Below are positions 34,277 to 42,928 of a stretch of 64,000 bases of DNA, one piece after another. The notes beneath the pieces are model-generated. The model did no database searches. It had not been told where the DNA came from and saw nothing but the letters and a program-made list of their open reading frames with translations. Origin of the DNA: JAAYXS01 sp043820985 (lineage in GTDB: Bacteria > Planctomycetota > Phycisphaerae > UBA1845 > Fen-1342); assembly GCA_043820985.1 (NCBI GenBank), contig JBDRDH010000123.1, positions 1 to 64,000 of the forward strand, read 5' to 3'. The translations under genes were made by a program, and so were the position numbers. Position 1 is the stretch's first letter; every line of letters starts with the position of its first letter.

Positions 34277-35258
34277 CGAACAGCTCCAAGGTATTTCCGT
34301 GGAGTGCTCTGGATTGTTTCTGTTTTGGGGGGCTATTCAGGCTGTTTCTCTCCCAAAACACACCATCCGCATACCCTTGGATGCTTTTGTCGGTTTCAGC
34401 CTGTATCAAGCGCTTTGCTGCCCAGCAACAATATTCTCGGTTTAGCTCAATTCCGCAGAATCTTCGGTTAAGTTTGCATGCGACAACTGCCGTTGTGCCA
34501 CTGCCAAGAAACGGATCGAATACGAAGTCGTCAGGATTCGAGCTTGCGAGAACAAGCTTCGCTATCAGCTTCTCCGGCTTTTGAGTAGGATGGTCTGTGT
34601 TCTCCGGCATGGACCAGAAGGGGATTGTGAGATCAGACCAGAGGTTTGACGGGTAAGTAAGCCTGTAGTTTCCATTATCTTCTTCTTCCCAATCTTTGGG
34701 TTTTCCATCTTCAGATCGGTAAGGTGCGATGACGCGTCTTTTAAGCTTAACATCGTCAACATTGAAACAGTAGTAGTCCCCGACTGTACAGAACCAGATG
34801 TCCTCGGTGTTGTTCTTCCAGTTAGCCTTCGCACCGCGCCCTTTTTCTCTTTCCCAAGTGATTCTGTTGCGAACATGGAAATGTCTGTCCAGTACAGGAA
34901 AGACAAGATTGGAGGTCTTCCAGTCGCTGCATACGTAAAGGGACGCTTTGGGACGTAGCAGAGGGAGTAGCGATGAGAGTATTCGGTCAAACCAGGCGGT
35001 GTAGACCTCCGCTTCACGCGAGTGGAATACGTGGCCGTTGTAGTACTTTGTCAGGTTGTAAGGGGGATCTAGAATTAAGAGGTCAACGAATCTGGTCGGT
35101 AGAAACGGTATCGCATGGTCAAGGTCTTGGTTAACAATACGATTAGTTAGCAATTCTGGGCATACAGGCTCCGTTAGTCGCAGCAAATTCGCTGAGAGCG
35201 ATGCCAGTTCCGCCTCTGTGCAGGTCAGTGTTCTATTTCGTGGAGCACGTTTCTTCAT
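34269..35258 (-). CDS. Site-specific DNA methyltransferase (N6-adenine, beta class)
   Basis: 329 residues from ATG 35258; a TTG at 35279 extends it by 7. The catalytic motif DPPYNL (64-69) and a later SAM motif FDPFLGSGTT (247-256) define a beta-class enzyme; DPPY indicates N6-adenine. TDHPTQKPEKL (221-231) just before the SAM motif is typical. A C-terminal tail of about 40 polar residues follows. The low GC of this gene and its partner contrasts with both sides. Confidence 0.88.
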   Translation of the reverse strand: MKKRAPRNRTLTCTEAELASLSANLLRLTEPVCPELLTNRIVNQDLDHAIPFLPTRFVDLLILDPPYNLTKYYNGHVFHSREAEVYTAWFDRILSSLLPLLRPKASLYVCSDWKTSNLVFPVLDRHFHVRNRITWEREKGRGAKANWKNNTEDIWFCTVGDYYCFNVDDVKLKRRVIAPYRSEDGKPKDWEEEDNGNYRLTYPSNLWSDLTIPFWSMPENTDHPTQKPEKLIAKLVLASSNPDDFVFDPFLGSGTTAVVACKLNRRFCGIELNREYCCWAAKRLIQAETDKSIQGYADGVFWERNSLNSPPKQKQSRALHGNTLELFDE

Positions 35259-35938
35259 ATTCTTTTCTCGGTCTAACAATAATCAATTTGATCTGCATAA
35301 CAAGTGGAATTTCGGTATTCTGATCCGCACAATAACCTCCCGTGCGGGATTGCATCAGAGCCCGTCGATGGGGTGGAGGACGAGCTCGTCCCGGTTATCA
35401 GGGTTTGGTTGCATAGTTCGCTCTCCCGCCGGTGATGGGTTTTTGCAGGTGTCGTTGTCGTTTGACAGCCTGTGGAAAGTGTAAGGCGGGGGTTGGGGTG
35501 GTGCAATGGGGAGAGTGCGGGGGGATAAGACATGTCGACGGCCTGCGAGACGCGGGCCGGAGCATTTGGGACGGCCGATACATATGACGACCGAGGCGGA
35601 GCTCGGGTCGCTACGGGGGTTTCTCAGCTTTATTCGTGCCTTTGTGATTTTGTGGTGATCCCGAATCTCGAATCCTCTCTCACTTGGCCACTTGAATCCT
35701 CGGATCCTGGGATCCTCACGCAACCCACGCGCTGGCGCCTGGGGCTCAGATTGGATCGGCCGCCATCCCGATGGATCGGGACAGGCACGGGCGGCCGCGC
35801 GGGGGCGTGGGCCGCTACGGGAATAAGGCCGCAAAGACACTGCTGGCACAGCAGTGGCACCCTCGGCCTGCGAGCCGCAGGCCGCTACGTCTTGTGTATG
35901 CACTGGGAGATAATGCCGATAACCTATGTGTCGGCTAC
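35259..35938. other. Repeat-rich gap
   Basis: No full gene. Positions 35355-35414 (minus) encode a 19-residue frame MQPNPDNRDELVLHPIDGL with GGGAGAG just upstream, either a leader or a gene truncated at the edge of the R-M island. Positions 35559-35620 and 35799-35893 hold GTAGCGGCC-family copies (GGGCCGCTACGGG, CGGCCTGCGAGCCGCAGGCC then GCTACG). A CTGCTGGCACAGCAG hairpin lies near 35840. Confidence 0.5.
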
Positions 35939-35947
35939 TGATATAAT
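35939..35947 (+). promoter_or_regulatory. Extended -10 promoter element upstream of the PIG-L gene
   Basis: TGATATAAT is a perfect extended -10 (TG-n-TATAAT), 21 bases before the ATG at 35968. No good -35 hexamer is at the usual distance, as is normal for extended -10 promoters. Confidence 0.4.
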
Positions 35948-35967
35948 AGGCGTCGCCGGGTAGATGG

Positions 35968-36756
35968 ATGAGCATACTGGTTGAACAACCTGTCGCGTTG
36001 GCGATTGTTAATCATCCGGAGGATGCGGAGTTGCTGTGCGCGGGGACGTTGGCGTTGCTGAAACAGCGCTGCTGGCGGATCGTTATCGCGTCGATGGTGT
36101 CCGAGGAGCAGACTTTGGAAATCGCCCTGCCGTCGCCGGCGAAACCGAACAAGCAAGCGACCCGGTCCGGGCACGCGCTCGAGATCGAATACCGCTGCCT
36201 GGAATGCCCGCCGTTCGAAATTGTCTACGGCGACGAACTATGCCGGCGGGCGTGCGGCCTGATCCGACGGGTGCGTCCCGCGCTGGTGTTCACGCACGGT
36301 CCACATGACGCCACGCCGGACCGCGAGGAGACCAGCCGCATCGTCCGCCAAGCCTGCCTGACCGCCCCGCTCGAACAGTACCAGACGCAGCAGGCGGCGG
36401 AGCCCGATGAACCCACCGGGCGCGTGCCGCACCTGTACTACCTGGACCCGTACGAACTGATCGACATTCTCGGGCGGCTAGTCGAGGCCCAGCTCATCGT
36501 CGATATCACCACCACGATCGATATCAAGGCTCGCACGCTGGCGGTGGATGGTAATCATTCACAGGCCGCCACTGACTGCCAGCGGATCGAACGCCGGATT
36601 GACACGATGCGTGCCTGGGGTCAACGGCGTGGTGAATTGGTCGGGTGTGCGTTCGGCGAGGGATTCCGTCAGAACGTCGGTTACGGCTATCCGCGCGACG
36701 ATCTATTGGGGGAAGTGCTGGAGTCGTTGGTGTATGCGGTGAATGCGAAGGGTTGA
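35968..36756 (+). CDS. PIG-L (LmbE-like) deacetylase
   Basis: 262 residues. The zinc motif appears as NHPEDAE (15-21) in place of the usual AHPDDE, and the second conserved site as FTHGPHDATPDREETSRIV. YYLDP follows as in the family. PIG-L enzymes remove acetyl from GlcNAc-type substrates (glycolipid, mycothiol or bacillithiol synthesis, or antibiotic tailoring). Asp to Glu in the second position of the first motif may still bind zinc. No thiol-pathway genes adjoin. Converges on folK with 61 bases between stops. Confidence 0.85.
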   Translation: MSILVEQPVALAIVNHPEDAELLCAGTLALLKQRCWRIVIASMVSEEQTLEIALPSPAKPNKQATRSGHALEIEYRCLECPPFEIVYGDELCRRACGLIRRVRPALVFTHGPHDATPDREETSRIVRQACLTAPLEQYQTQQAAEPDEPTGRVPHLYYLDPYELIDILGRLVEAQLIVDITTTIDIKARTLAVDGNHSQAATDCQRIERRIDTMRAWGQRRGELVGCAFGEGFRQNVGYGYPRDDLLGEVLESLVYAVNAKG

Positions 36757-36817
36757 GGGGGGGCACAGGCAACGAGGCAACGAGGAGGCGGCCTGACGTC
36801 CCTGTCGGCTGTGGACA

Positions 36818-37360
36818 TTACGGTGTGGGTGGGCGGAGATTTTGGAGGATGGCCAGGCGTTCGGGGGGGCAGATCTCCGCCAGGGGCTGCATGACGAAGG
36901 GCCGCTCCCACATGCGCGGATGGGGCACGACCAGGTCCGCATCGTCGATCACACGCTGCCCATACAGCAACAGGTCCAGATCCAGGGTGCGGGCACCATT
37001 GCGAACAGCTCGAACTCGGCCGTGTTGGGCCTCGATGGCCTGCATATGTGCCAGCAGATCGTGTGGCGATAGCTCGCTGGATAATTCCGCCACCGCGTTG
37101 AGATAAAGCGGTTGATCGGGTGGTCCACCCACCGGCGTGGTTTCATGGAGGCGGGAACAACGCTTGACACACATCGTGTCGTCCTGGGCCAACTCACGCA
37201 GCGCTGAGTAGATATGCTCAGCCCGGGAGCCGAGATTCGAGCCCAATCCGATGTAGATCCCATCTGTCAAGGCGATTCTCGATTCAGGACGTCTGGATCG
37301 CTTTACTGGTGCACCGAGTCTAGGATCACCAGTAAGACGTGGCAAGGCATCCGATGGCAT
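36818..37360 (-). CDS. folK: 2-amino-4-hydroxy-6-hydroxymethyldihydropteridine diphosphokinase
   Basis: Transfers diphosphate from ATP to 6-hydroxymethyl-dihydropterin in folate synthesis. Landmarks: YIGLGSNLGSR, ETTPVGGPPDQPLYLNAV and RTLDLDLLLYG, then VPHPRMWERPFVMQPLAEI. The core starts near residue 35, so the first 33 residues are either an extension or upstream sequence; a TTG at 37267 would give a standard-length protein. No other folate genes are adjacent. Confidence 0.9.
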   Translation of the reverse strand: MPSDALPRLTGDPRLGAPVKRSRRPESRIALTDGIYIGLGSNLGSRAEHIYSALRELAQDDTMCVKRCSRLHETTPVGGPPDQPLYLNAVAELSSELSPHDLLAHMQAIEAQHGRVRAVRNGARTLDLDLLLYGQRVIDDADLVVPHPRMWERPFVMQPLAEICPPERLAILQNLRPPTP

Positions 37361-37607
37361 GGCGTTTGCTTGTTTGATAACCTGCCAATCCTGGGATCTG
37401 GTATGATTAGTCGATTGTTGGTTGTTTTTGGTGAATGCTGGATCAAGACGTTTGAAAAGTGTACAATGACGTTCTTTGTTTCATACTGAGCTTCAAGGTT
37501 AACCAAGCCACGATGTCTGGCCATTCCGCTACACTTGTCTCCCTCCGCAAATCACCGCGTGCCGCTACCGGGCGACACCTGTCATTTGTGCAAAACGAGT
37601 TAAGCCC

Positions 37608-39488
37608 ATGAGCACAGCGACTTCCGAGGATACGCAAGCCAATCCCGAGCCCTCCAAACCCATTGAGGATTTGGAGTTGGCGGTCGTGCGTTTTGCCGGC
37701 GATTCTGGCGACGGGATGCAGTTGGCTGGGACCCAGTTCACCAACGCCAGTGCGGCACTCGGCAACGATGTCGCCACCTTCCCGGATTTTCCAGCCGAGA
37801 TCCGGGCGCCAGCGGGAACGTTGGGCGGGGTTTCCGGCTTTCAGATCAACTTTGGCAGCCGGGCTGTATATACCCCCGGTGACGAGGTCGACGCCCTGGT
37901 GGCCATGAATCCCGCGGCACTGAAAGTCAGTCTCAAGGATCTGGCCGAGGGTGGGGCGCTGATCGTGAACACTGATGAGTTCACTCCTCAGAACCTGCAA
38001 AAAGCCAAGTACGATCACGATCCGCTTGAGGATGCCGATCTGAATCGCTACCACACGTTCAAGATTCCGATAACGTCGCAAACCCTGGCGGCGGTTAAAG
38101 ATACGGGGCTCAATCCAAAGGCCGCCGCCCGCTGCAAGAACTTCTACGCCCTCGGGCTGGTATGTTGGCTATACGATCGCCCCTTGGATGTCACTTTGCG
38201 CTGGATTGAGAACAAGTTTGCCAGAATCCCGGCCGTCGCCAAGGCCAATATCCAGGCACTTAAGGCCGGCTTTAACTATGGTGATACGGCCGAGATTTTT
38301 ACGACTCGCTACCGCATAAAGCGGGCGAAGCTCACACCGGGGCGCTACCGCAACCTGACCGGCAACGAAGCCACCGCCCTGGGGCTGGTCACGGCGGCCA
38401 AGCTAGCAAATAAGCCGCTGTTCTATGGCAGCTACCCGATCACGCCCGCCAGTGAGATTCTGCACGAGTTGGCCAAGCACAAGAATTTCGACGTCCGCAC
38501 TTTCCAGGCTGAAGACGAGATCGCGGCCTACGCCGCCGTGATTGGCGCGGCGTACGCGGGTTGCATCGCGGTCACCGGCACCAGCGGTCCGGGTATGGCT
38601 CTGAAACAGGAAGGCGTGGGGCTGGCGGTTATGACCGAGCTGCCTTCGGTTATCATAAATGTGCAGCGGGGCGGTCCCAGCACCGGCCTGCCGACGAAGA
38701 CTGAGCAATCCGATCTGTGGCAGGTCATGATTGGCCGCAACGGTGACTGCCCGGCACCCGTACTGGCGGCCCAGTCGCCCGCTGATTGCTTCTGGCGAGC
38801 AATCGAGGCCGTGCGTATCGCCGTCAAGTATATGACTCCGGTCTTTCTCTTGTCGGATGGCTACCTGGGACAGGGCGCGGCCCCCTGGCGGATACCCGAG
38901 TCAGATGAACTGGAGCCCATCACGATCGAGCACCCGACTGAGCCAGAGGGCTTCCTGCCCTACCAACGTGATAAAGTGGGCGCGCGCCCCTGGGCCATCC
39001 CCGGCACTCCCGGCATGCAACACCGCGTGGGTGGCCTGGAGAAAGCCGACGGTCTGGGTACCATAAGTTACGATCCCGAAAACCACCAGTTAATGAGTGA
39101 GTACCGGGCCCGCAAGATCGCCGGCATTGTCCGGGATATCCCAGATCAGGACGTCTACGGTCAGGACCGGGGCGAGTTGCTGCTGGTGTCCTGGGGCGGC
39201 ACCTACGGCGCCGTCCGGGGAGCGGTGGAGCGCGCATATGAAGCCGGCCGCGGCGTCGGGCACATGCACTTACGCTGGATGAATCCCATGCCAGCCAACA
39301 TTGGCGAGATATTGCCACGCTTCAAGCGGATCGTGGTGTGTGAGCTGAACATGGGCCAGTTGCAGATGCTGCTGCGGGCCAAGTACTTAGTAAATGCCGA
39401 AGGGCTGCACAAAGTGTGTGGTAAGCCGTTCATGATCAGCGAGATCCTCGACCAAATCGAAGAAATCCTGGGAGGCGACCAGTCGTGA
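37608..39488 (+). CDS. korA: 2-oxoacid:ferredoxin oxidoreductase, alpha subunit (with fused gamma domain)
   Basis: 626 residues. The N-terminal 190 residues are the gamma domain (VVRFAGDSGDGMQLAGTQF); the rest is the pyrimidine-binding alpha domain (GNEATALGLVTAAKLANKPL, GTSGPGMALKQEGVGLAVM, RGGPSTGLPTKTEQSDL). This fusion is typical of two-subunit enzymes that decarboxylate 2-oxoglutarate (or a related 2-oxoacid) to the acyl-CoA while reducing ferredoxin. It overlaps korB by GTGA. Substrate assignment to 2-oxoglutarate is by resemblance. No ribosome site better than a weak GAG is visible. Confidence 0.9.
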   Translation: MSTATSEDTQANPEPSKPIEDLELAVVRFAGDSGDGMQLAGTQFTNASAALGNDVATFPDFPAEIRAPAGTLGGVSGFQINFGSRAVYTPGDEVDALVAMNPAALKVSLKDLAEGGALIVNTDEFTPQNLQKAKYDHDPLEDADLNRYHTFKIPITSQTLAAVKDTGLNPKAAARCKNFYALGLVCWLYDRPLDVTLRWIENKFARIPAVAKANIQALKAGFNYGDTAEIFTTRYRIKRAKLTPGRYRNLTGNEATALGLVTAAKLANKPLFYGSYPITPASEILHELAKHKNFDVRTFQAEDEIAAYAAVIGAAYAGCIAVTGTSGPGMALKQEGVGLAVMTELPSVIINVQRGGPSTGLPTKTEQSDLWQVMIGRNGDCPAPVLAAQSPADCFWRAIEAVRIAVKYMTPVFLLSDGYLGQGAAPWRIPESDELEPITIEHPTEPEGFLPYQRDKVGARPWAIPGTPGMQHRVGGLEKADGLGTISYDPENHQLMSEYRARKIAGIVRDIPDQDVYGQDRGELLLVSWGGTYGAVRGAVERAYEAGRGVGHMHLRWMNPMPANIGEILPRFKRIVVCELNMGQLQMLLRAKYLVNAEGLHKVCGKPFMISEILDQIEEILGGDQS

Positions 39489-40504
39489 CTACATGCCATG
39501 CCAAACCGCTGATTGCCAAGGATTACAAGAGCGATCAGGAAGTCTGCTGGTGTCCCGGGTGTGGGGACTTCTCGATTCTGAACGCCATCCAGAAGGCGCT
39601 GGCCCACCGCCAGGTGCTCAAGGAAAACGTCGTATTTGTCTCCGGTATCGGCTGCTCGAGTCGTTTCCCGTATTACATGGACACCTATGGCATCCATAGT
39701 ATCCACGGTCGGGCTCCGGCGGTCGCCAGTGGCGTCAAGCTGGCCAATCCGGACCTGGAAGTGTGGGTGATTACTGGCGACGGTGACGCGCTGAGCATAG
39801 GCGGCAACCACTTTCTGCACACCATTCGCCGAAATATCGGCCTGAACATCGTCCTGTTCAACAACCGCATCTACGGCTTGACCAAGGGCCAGTCCTCGCC
39901 CACCACGGAGTTGGGCAAACGCACCAAGACCACGCCCTATGGCTCGATCGAGAATCCGATACATGCCGTATCGGTCGCTATTGGAGCCGAAATTCGCTTC
40001 GTGGCCCGGGTGGTTTACAACGATATCCAGATGCTACAGGAAGTTCTGGAGCGTGCCGCGGCTCACAAGGGTACCAGCTTCGTGGAGGTCTACCAGGAAT
40101 GCGCCGTCTACAATCACGACGCTTTCGTGCATCTCACCGACCGGCAAACCCGTGAAGATAACATCCTGCGCCTGGAACACGGCCAACCGATGATTTTCGG
40201 CAAGGATCGCGATAAAGGCATCCGCCGGAAAGAGATGTCGATTGAAGTCGTACAACTGGGTAACGGCATCAGCGAGCAGGATCTACTGGTACATGACGAG
40301 CACTGCGCGTGCCCCAGTCTGGCATTCCAGTTATCGCGTATGCACTATCCTGACTACCCGACCCCCATGGGCGTCTTCCGCGATGTTGACGCGCCGGTTT
40401 ACGAAGAGATGATGCTTAAGCAGATCAGGGACACTACCGAGCGACTGGGGGTGGGTACGCTTGAAGGCCTGTACCGGTCGGGAGATACCTGGACAGTGGA
40501 GTAG
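39485..40504 (+). CDS. korB: 2-oxoacid:ferredoxin oxidoreductase, beta subunit
   Basis: 339 residues from GTG 39485, which overlaps the korA stop. The TPP-binding beta subunit: WCPGCGDFSILNAIQ at the N-terminus, GIGCSSRFPYYMDTYGIHSI, then VITGDGDALSIGGNHFLH (TPP/Mg motif GDGD...N). ECAVYNHDAF is also a family landmark. Together with KorA it makes a complete enzyme of the low-potential 2-oxoacid route, used in anaerobic or reductive TCA metabolism and in some aerobes. Confidence 0.92.
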   Translation: MTTCHAKPLIAKDYKSDQEVCWCPGCGDFSILNAIQKALAHRQVLKENVVFVSGIGCSSRFPYYMDTYGIHSIHGRAPAVASGVKLANPDLEVWVITGDGDALSIGGNHFLHTIRRNIGLNIVLFNNRIYGLTKGQSSPTTELGKRTKTTPYGSIENPIHAVSVAIGAEIRFVARVVYNDIQMLQEVLERAAAHKGTSFVEVYQECAVYNHDAFVHLTDRQTREDNILRLEHGQPMIFGKDRDKGIRRKEMSIEVVQLGNGISEQDLLVHDEHCACPSLAFQLSRMHYPDYPTPMGVFRDVDAPVYEEMMLKQIRDTTERLGVGTLEGLYRSGDTWTVE

Positions 40505-40533
40505 AGACAGCGGCAATCAGCCACTTGAAACAA

Positions 40534-40570
40534 AGCGGCCGCGCCGCGCGAATCGCGGACGTCGGCCGCT
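40534..40570. repeat. GTAGCGGCC-family inverted repeat between convergent genes
   Basis: AGCGGCCG (40534-40541) and CGGCCGCT (40563-40570) flank CGCCGCGCGAATCGCGGACGT. It lies between the stops of korB and the thioredoxin gene and may serve as a bidirectional transcription barrier; no T-run follows. Confidence 0.55.
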
Positions 40571-40611
40571 GTTGTAATATTAATTATCCGACCTGTCTCG
40601 ACGAATAGTTG

Positions 40612-40947
40612 TCAGCCGGCCAAGGCCTCTTCGATAAGTGCCTGGTATTCACGCTTATGCTTGGCGCCGACAATCCGCTGGACCGGTTCGCCACTCTTGA
40701 ATAACAGCACCGTCGGTATATTCTGCACGCCGTACTTGGCGGCTAGATTCTGAGCTTTATCAACGTCGCATTTCCCGACCTTGGCCCGACCTTGAAAAGC
40801 GTTGGCCAACTCTTCAATCGTTGTTGCCAACATCAGACAGGGGCCGCACCATTCAGCCCAAAAATCAACCAACACGGGCACACCCGCGTTGAGTACCTCG
40901 GTCTCGAAGTTATCCTCGTCGAAACTGAGTACGTTTTCACCTGCCAT
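40612..40947 (-). CDS. trxA: Thioredoxin
   Basis: 111 residues from ATG 40947, which follows GGAG at 6 bases. Active site WCGPC at 33-37 within VDFWAEWCGPCLML, then the cis-Pro region NIPTVLLFKSG. A standard cytoplasmic dithiol reductase. The frame extends 44 codons further upstream without homology, so the longer form is rejected. Confidence 0.93.
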   Translation of the reverse strand: MAGENVLSFDEDNFETEVLNAGVPVLVDFWAEWCGPCLMLATTIEELANAFQGRAKVGKCDVDKAQNLAAKYGVQNIPTVLLFKSGEPVQRIVGAKHKREYQALIEEALAG

Positions 40948-41526
40948 GATTGGCTCCGCTATATAATCCTGAGATCTAAACGCAACGTCTGTCTCGAATT
41001 TTAGAGCGGTCCCCCCGCATGTCAAACGCGGGTAGTTCATCGTTTCGGCCAGATTCAGACACCGCTCATGTTTTATCATTGTGGCCGATGGGATAAGCTA
41101 TTCGCGCAGCATCCGGCATTTATGGTATCAGTCGCGGGGGACTGGTAGGTTAGGCGCGGCGGCGACCACTAACGGTTTCGCGCGGGGCCATGTTGACTGT
41201 GATGTTTCCCGCCAGCACGATCATGGCACTGATCCCCAGATCGCACAAGCAGCAGCACATGTTTGTCTGAGCTCTCGGGCCGGATATATATTGGCCTATG
41301 CCGAGCATCCGCTCATAGCCGGCAAAGCTGCTGGCTCACCCATTAACAAGGAGTACCAATCTCTCAATTCCCTGATATTCGCGCGTGATTAGTCTGCGTT
41401 TTTTTCGCTTAAATTGTGTAAGATTGCATTTTAGATGTATTCCGGATACTTTAAGATGTATTGAAACACTTTCCTGGTTACCAGGGCACTCATATCAGCA
41501 AGTGTGTGACGTTAAAGGAGATAACC
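40948..41526. other. Divergent intergenic region
   Basis: No gene. It separates thioredoxin (minus) from the pseudopilin (plus). Two copies of AGATGTATT occur at 41431 and 41454 within an AT-rich stretch that may hold the pseudopilin promoter. AAAGGAG at 41514-41520 is the ribosome site of the pseudopilin, 6 bases before ATG 41527. Confidence 0.5.
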
Positions 41527-42570
41527 ATGTCTTGCACGCGTCGGAAACCCGCTTTTACCCTCATCGAGCTGCTGGTGGTCGTGGCGATCATCGCATTGCT
41601 CATCTCGATTCTGCTGCCCAGTCTGCAAGGCGCCCGCGAGCAGGGCAAAAAAGCCGTCTGTTTGTCAAATATGCGGCAGATCGCCCAAGCCTCGCATTCC
41701 TACGCCAACGATGACGACCGCGAGCAAATCGTCCCGCTGCATCGCATGATGGTCTCCACCCTGGTCGGTGGCGGCTTCGGTGGTACCGAGTGGTCCTGGC
41801 GCACCGCCACGCCCTTCTGCTTCGGCGGCCGTACCGCCCAGAAGATCTTCCCGACCGAGTCCGGTCCGGTCAGCGTGCTGACCCAGGACTGGGGCCTGTG
41901 GGGTGCCCCGACCAAGCCGCTGAACAAGTACATCTACGGCGACATTGACGCCGCCGACTTTGATAAGCTGCCGATGTTCAAGTGCCCGTCGGACGCCGGT
42001 TTCCCAGATTCCGTGTGGGTGCAGGACGCACCGCAGGAGTGTGCCGACATTCCACTGTATGACATGCTCGGCAACAGCTATCGCATCAACGTGGCCGGCC
42101 TGGTGTGGCTGGCCGGCTCGTTGCGGATCGGCTCGTTCACCGTGAGCGCCTGGGGCCACACCGCGTCCTCGATTGACAACCCGTCGCGCGTGGCGATGTA
42201 CTCCGAGCCGCTGTTCTACAACTTCAGCCGGCAAGGTGGGTTGATCGACAACCCGGAGGTGATTCCGATCCCAGGCTGGCACAAGAAGATCATGTCGGAC
42301 CTGGTGGCCTACTGCGACGGTTCGGCCAGGATGACGCGTGTGGACAAGCAATCGGAGTTCGACGCCGAGACGCTACGGCTGATGAACTACACCACGGCTT
42401 TCCCGGCGTACTATTTCCTGCGTCGCGGGAAGACCTGGCAGACGGACTGCTATCCGTCGCCCGGTGCGTTGATTAAGGTCTTCGCGCCGAACGGCACGGA
42501 TATGACCCCGGATATTAACTACGTCGGCTGGCCATTTAACAACTACCAGACGAACCTGACGCCGAACTAG
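41527..42570 (+). CDS. Planctomycete-type pseudopilin (prepilin N-terminal methylation motif)
   Basis: 347 residues. RRKPAFTLIELLVVVAIIAL is a type IV prepilin leader and hydrophobic helix; cleavage would be before Phe with the +5 Glu present. LSNMRQIAQASHSYANDD is the usual continuation of the helix. The globular part ends with VAYCDGSARM, the DG element of the H-X9-DG family. Expected in the periplasm or on the surface via a type II secretion-like assembly. No assembly genes are near, consistent with the many scattered paralogues known in Planctomycetota. A strong terminator follows. Confidence 0.9.
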   Translation: MSCTRRKPAFTLIELLVVVAIIALLISILLPSLQGAREQGKKAVCLSNMRQIAQASHSYANDDDREQIVPLHRMMVSTLVGGGFGGTEWSWRTATPFCFGGRTAQKIFPTESGPVSVLTQDWGLWGAPTKPLNKYIYGDIDAADFDKLPMFKCPSDAGFPDSVWVQDAPQECADIPLYDMLGNSYRINVAGLVWLAGSLRIGSFTVSAWGHTASSIDNPSRVAMYSEPLFYNFSRQGGLIDNPEVIPIPGWHKKIMSDLVAYCDGSARMTRVDKQSEFDAETLRLMNYTTAFPAYYFLRRGKTWQTDCYPSPGALIKVFAPNGTDMTPDINYVGWPFNNYQTNLTPN

Positions 42571-42607
42571 GGCTCCGCCAATGCTGATCTGATGGGTCGC
42601 TGTTGAT

Positions 42608-42690
42608 TGGGTGGCCCACCTCTTTGGAGGTGGGGGACGCGAATAGTTCGCTGATTCGTGTTCCCCACGGCTAAAGCCATGGGCCACCCA
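42608..42690. repeat. 83-base dispersed element, copy 1
   Basis: Ends are a perfect inverted repeat, TGGGTGGCCC (42608-42617) and GGGCCACCCA (42681-42690). Inside are CACCTCTTTGGAGGTGGGGG and TTCCCCACGGCTAAAGCCAT. Copy 2 is at 49776-49858, the same length. No transposase is encoded. Confidence 0.88.
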
Positions 42691-42726
42691 TCGAACTAGG
42701 CTGAATGGCTGACTCATCGAACGAAT

Positions 42727-42770
42727 AACCGGTGTGTGATTCGCATAAACTGAATCACACACCGGTTTTT
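42727..42770 (+). terminator. Strong rho-independent terminator
   Basis: Perfect 16-base arms AACCGGTGTGTGATTC (42727-42742) and GAATCACACACCGGTT (42752-42767) with a 9-base loop, then TTTTT. It closes the pseudopilin transcript. Confidence 0.88.
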
Positions 42771-42928
42771 ATTTGTGATAACCGAAGCCTGCCAGAATCC
42801 AATCTGCTGACGGGATATAACAGTTTCAAACAAGCTCGGCTCCCGTGAAGAGCACTCTTGACGAGTTGATTCATCCGCCACATAAACACGGCAAATACGA
42901 GCTATCGATAAGCTGGAGTACCTCACTC

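Noticed and set aside
41665..42351. 228-codon minus-strand frame inside the pseudopilin gene
   Set aside because: Antisense shadow of a GC-rich gene; the plus strand has the prepilin motif, ribosome site and terminator.
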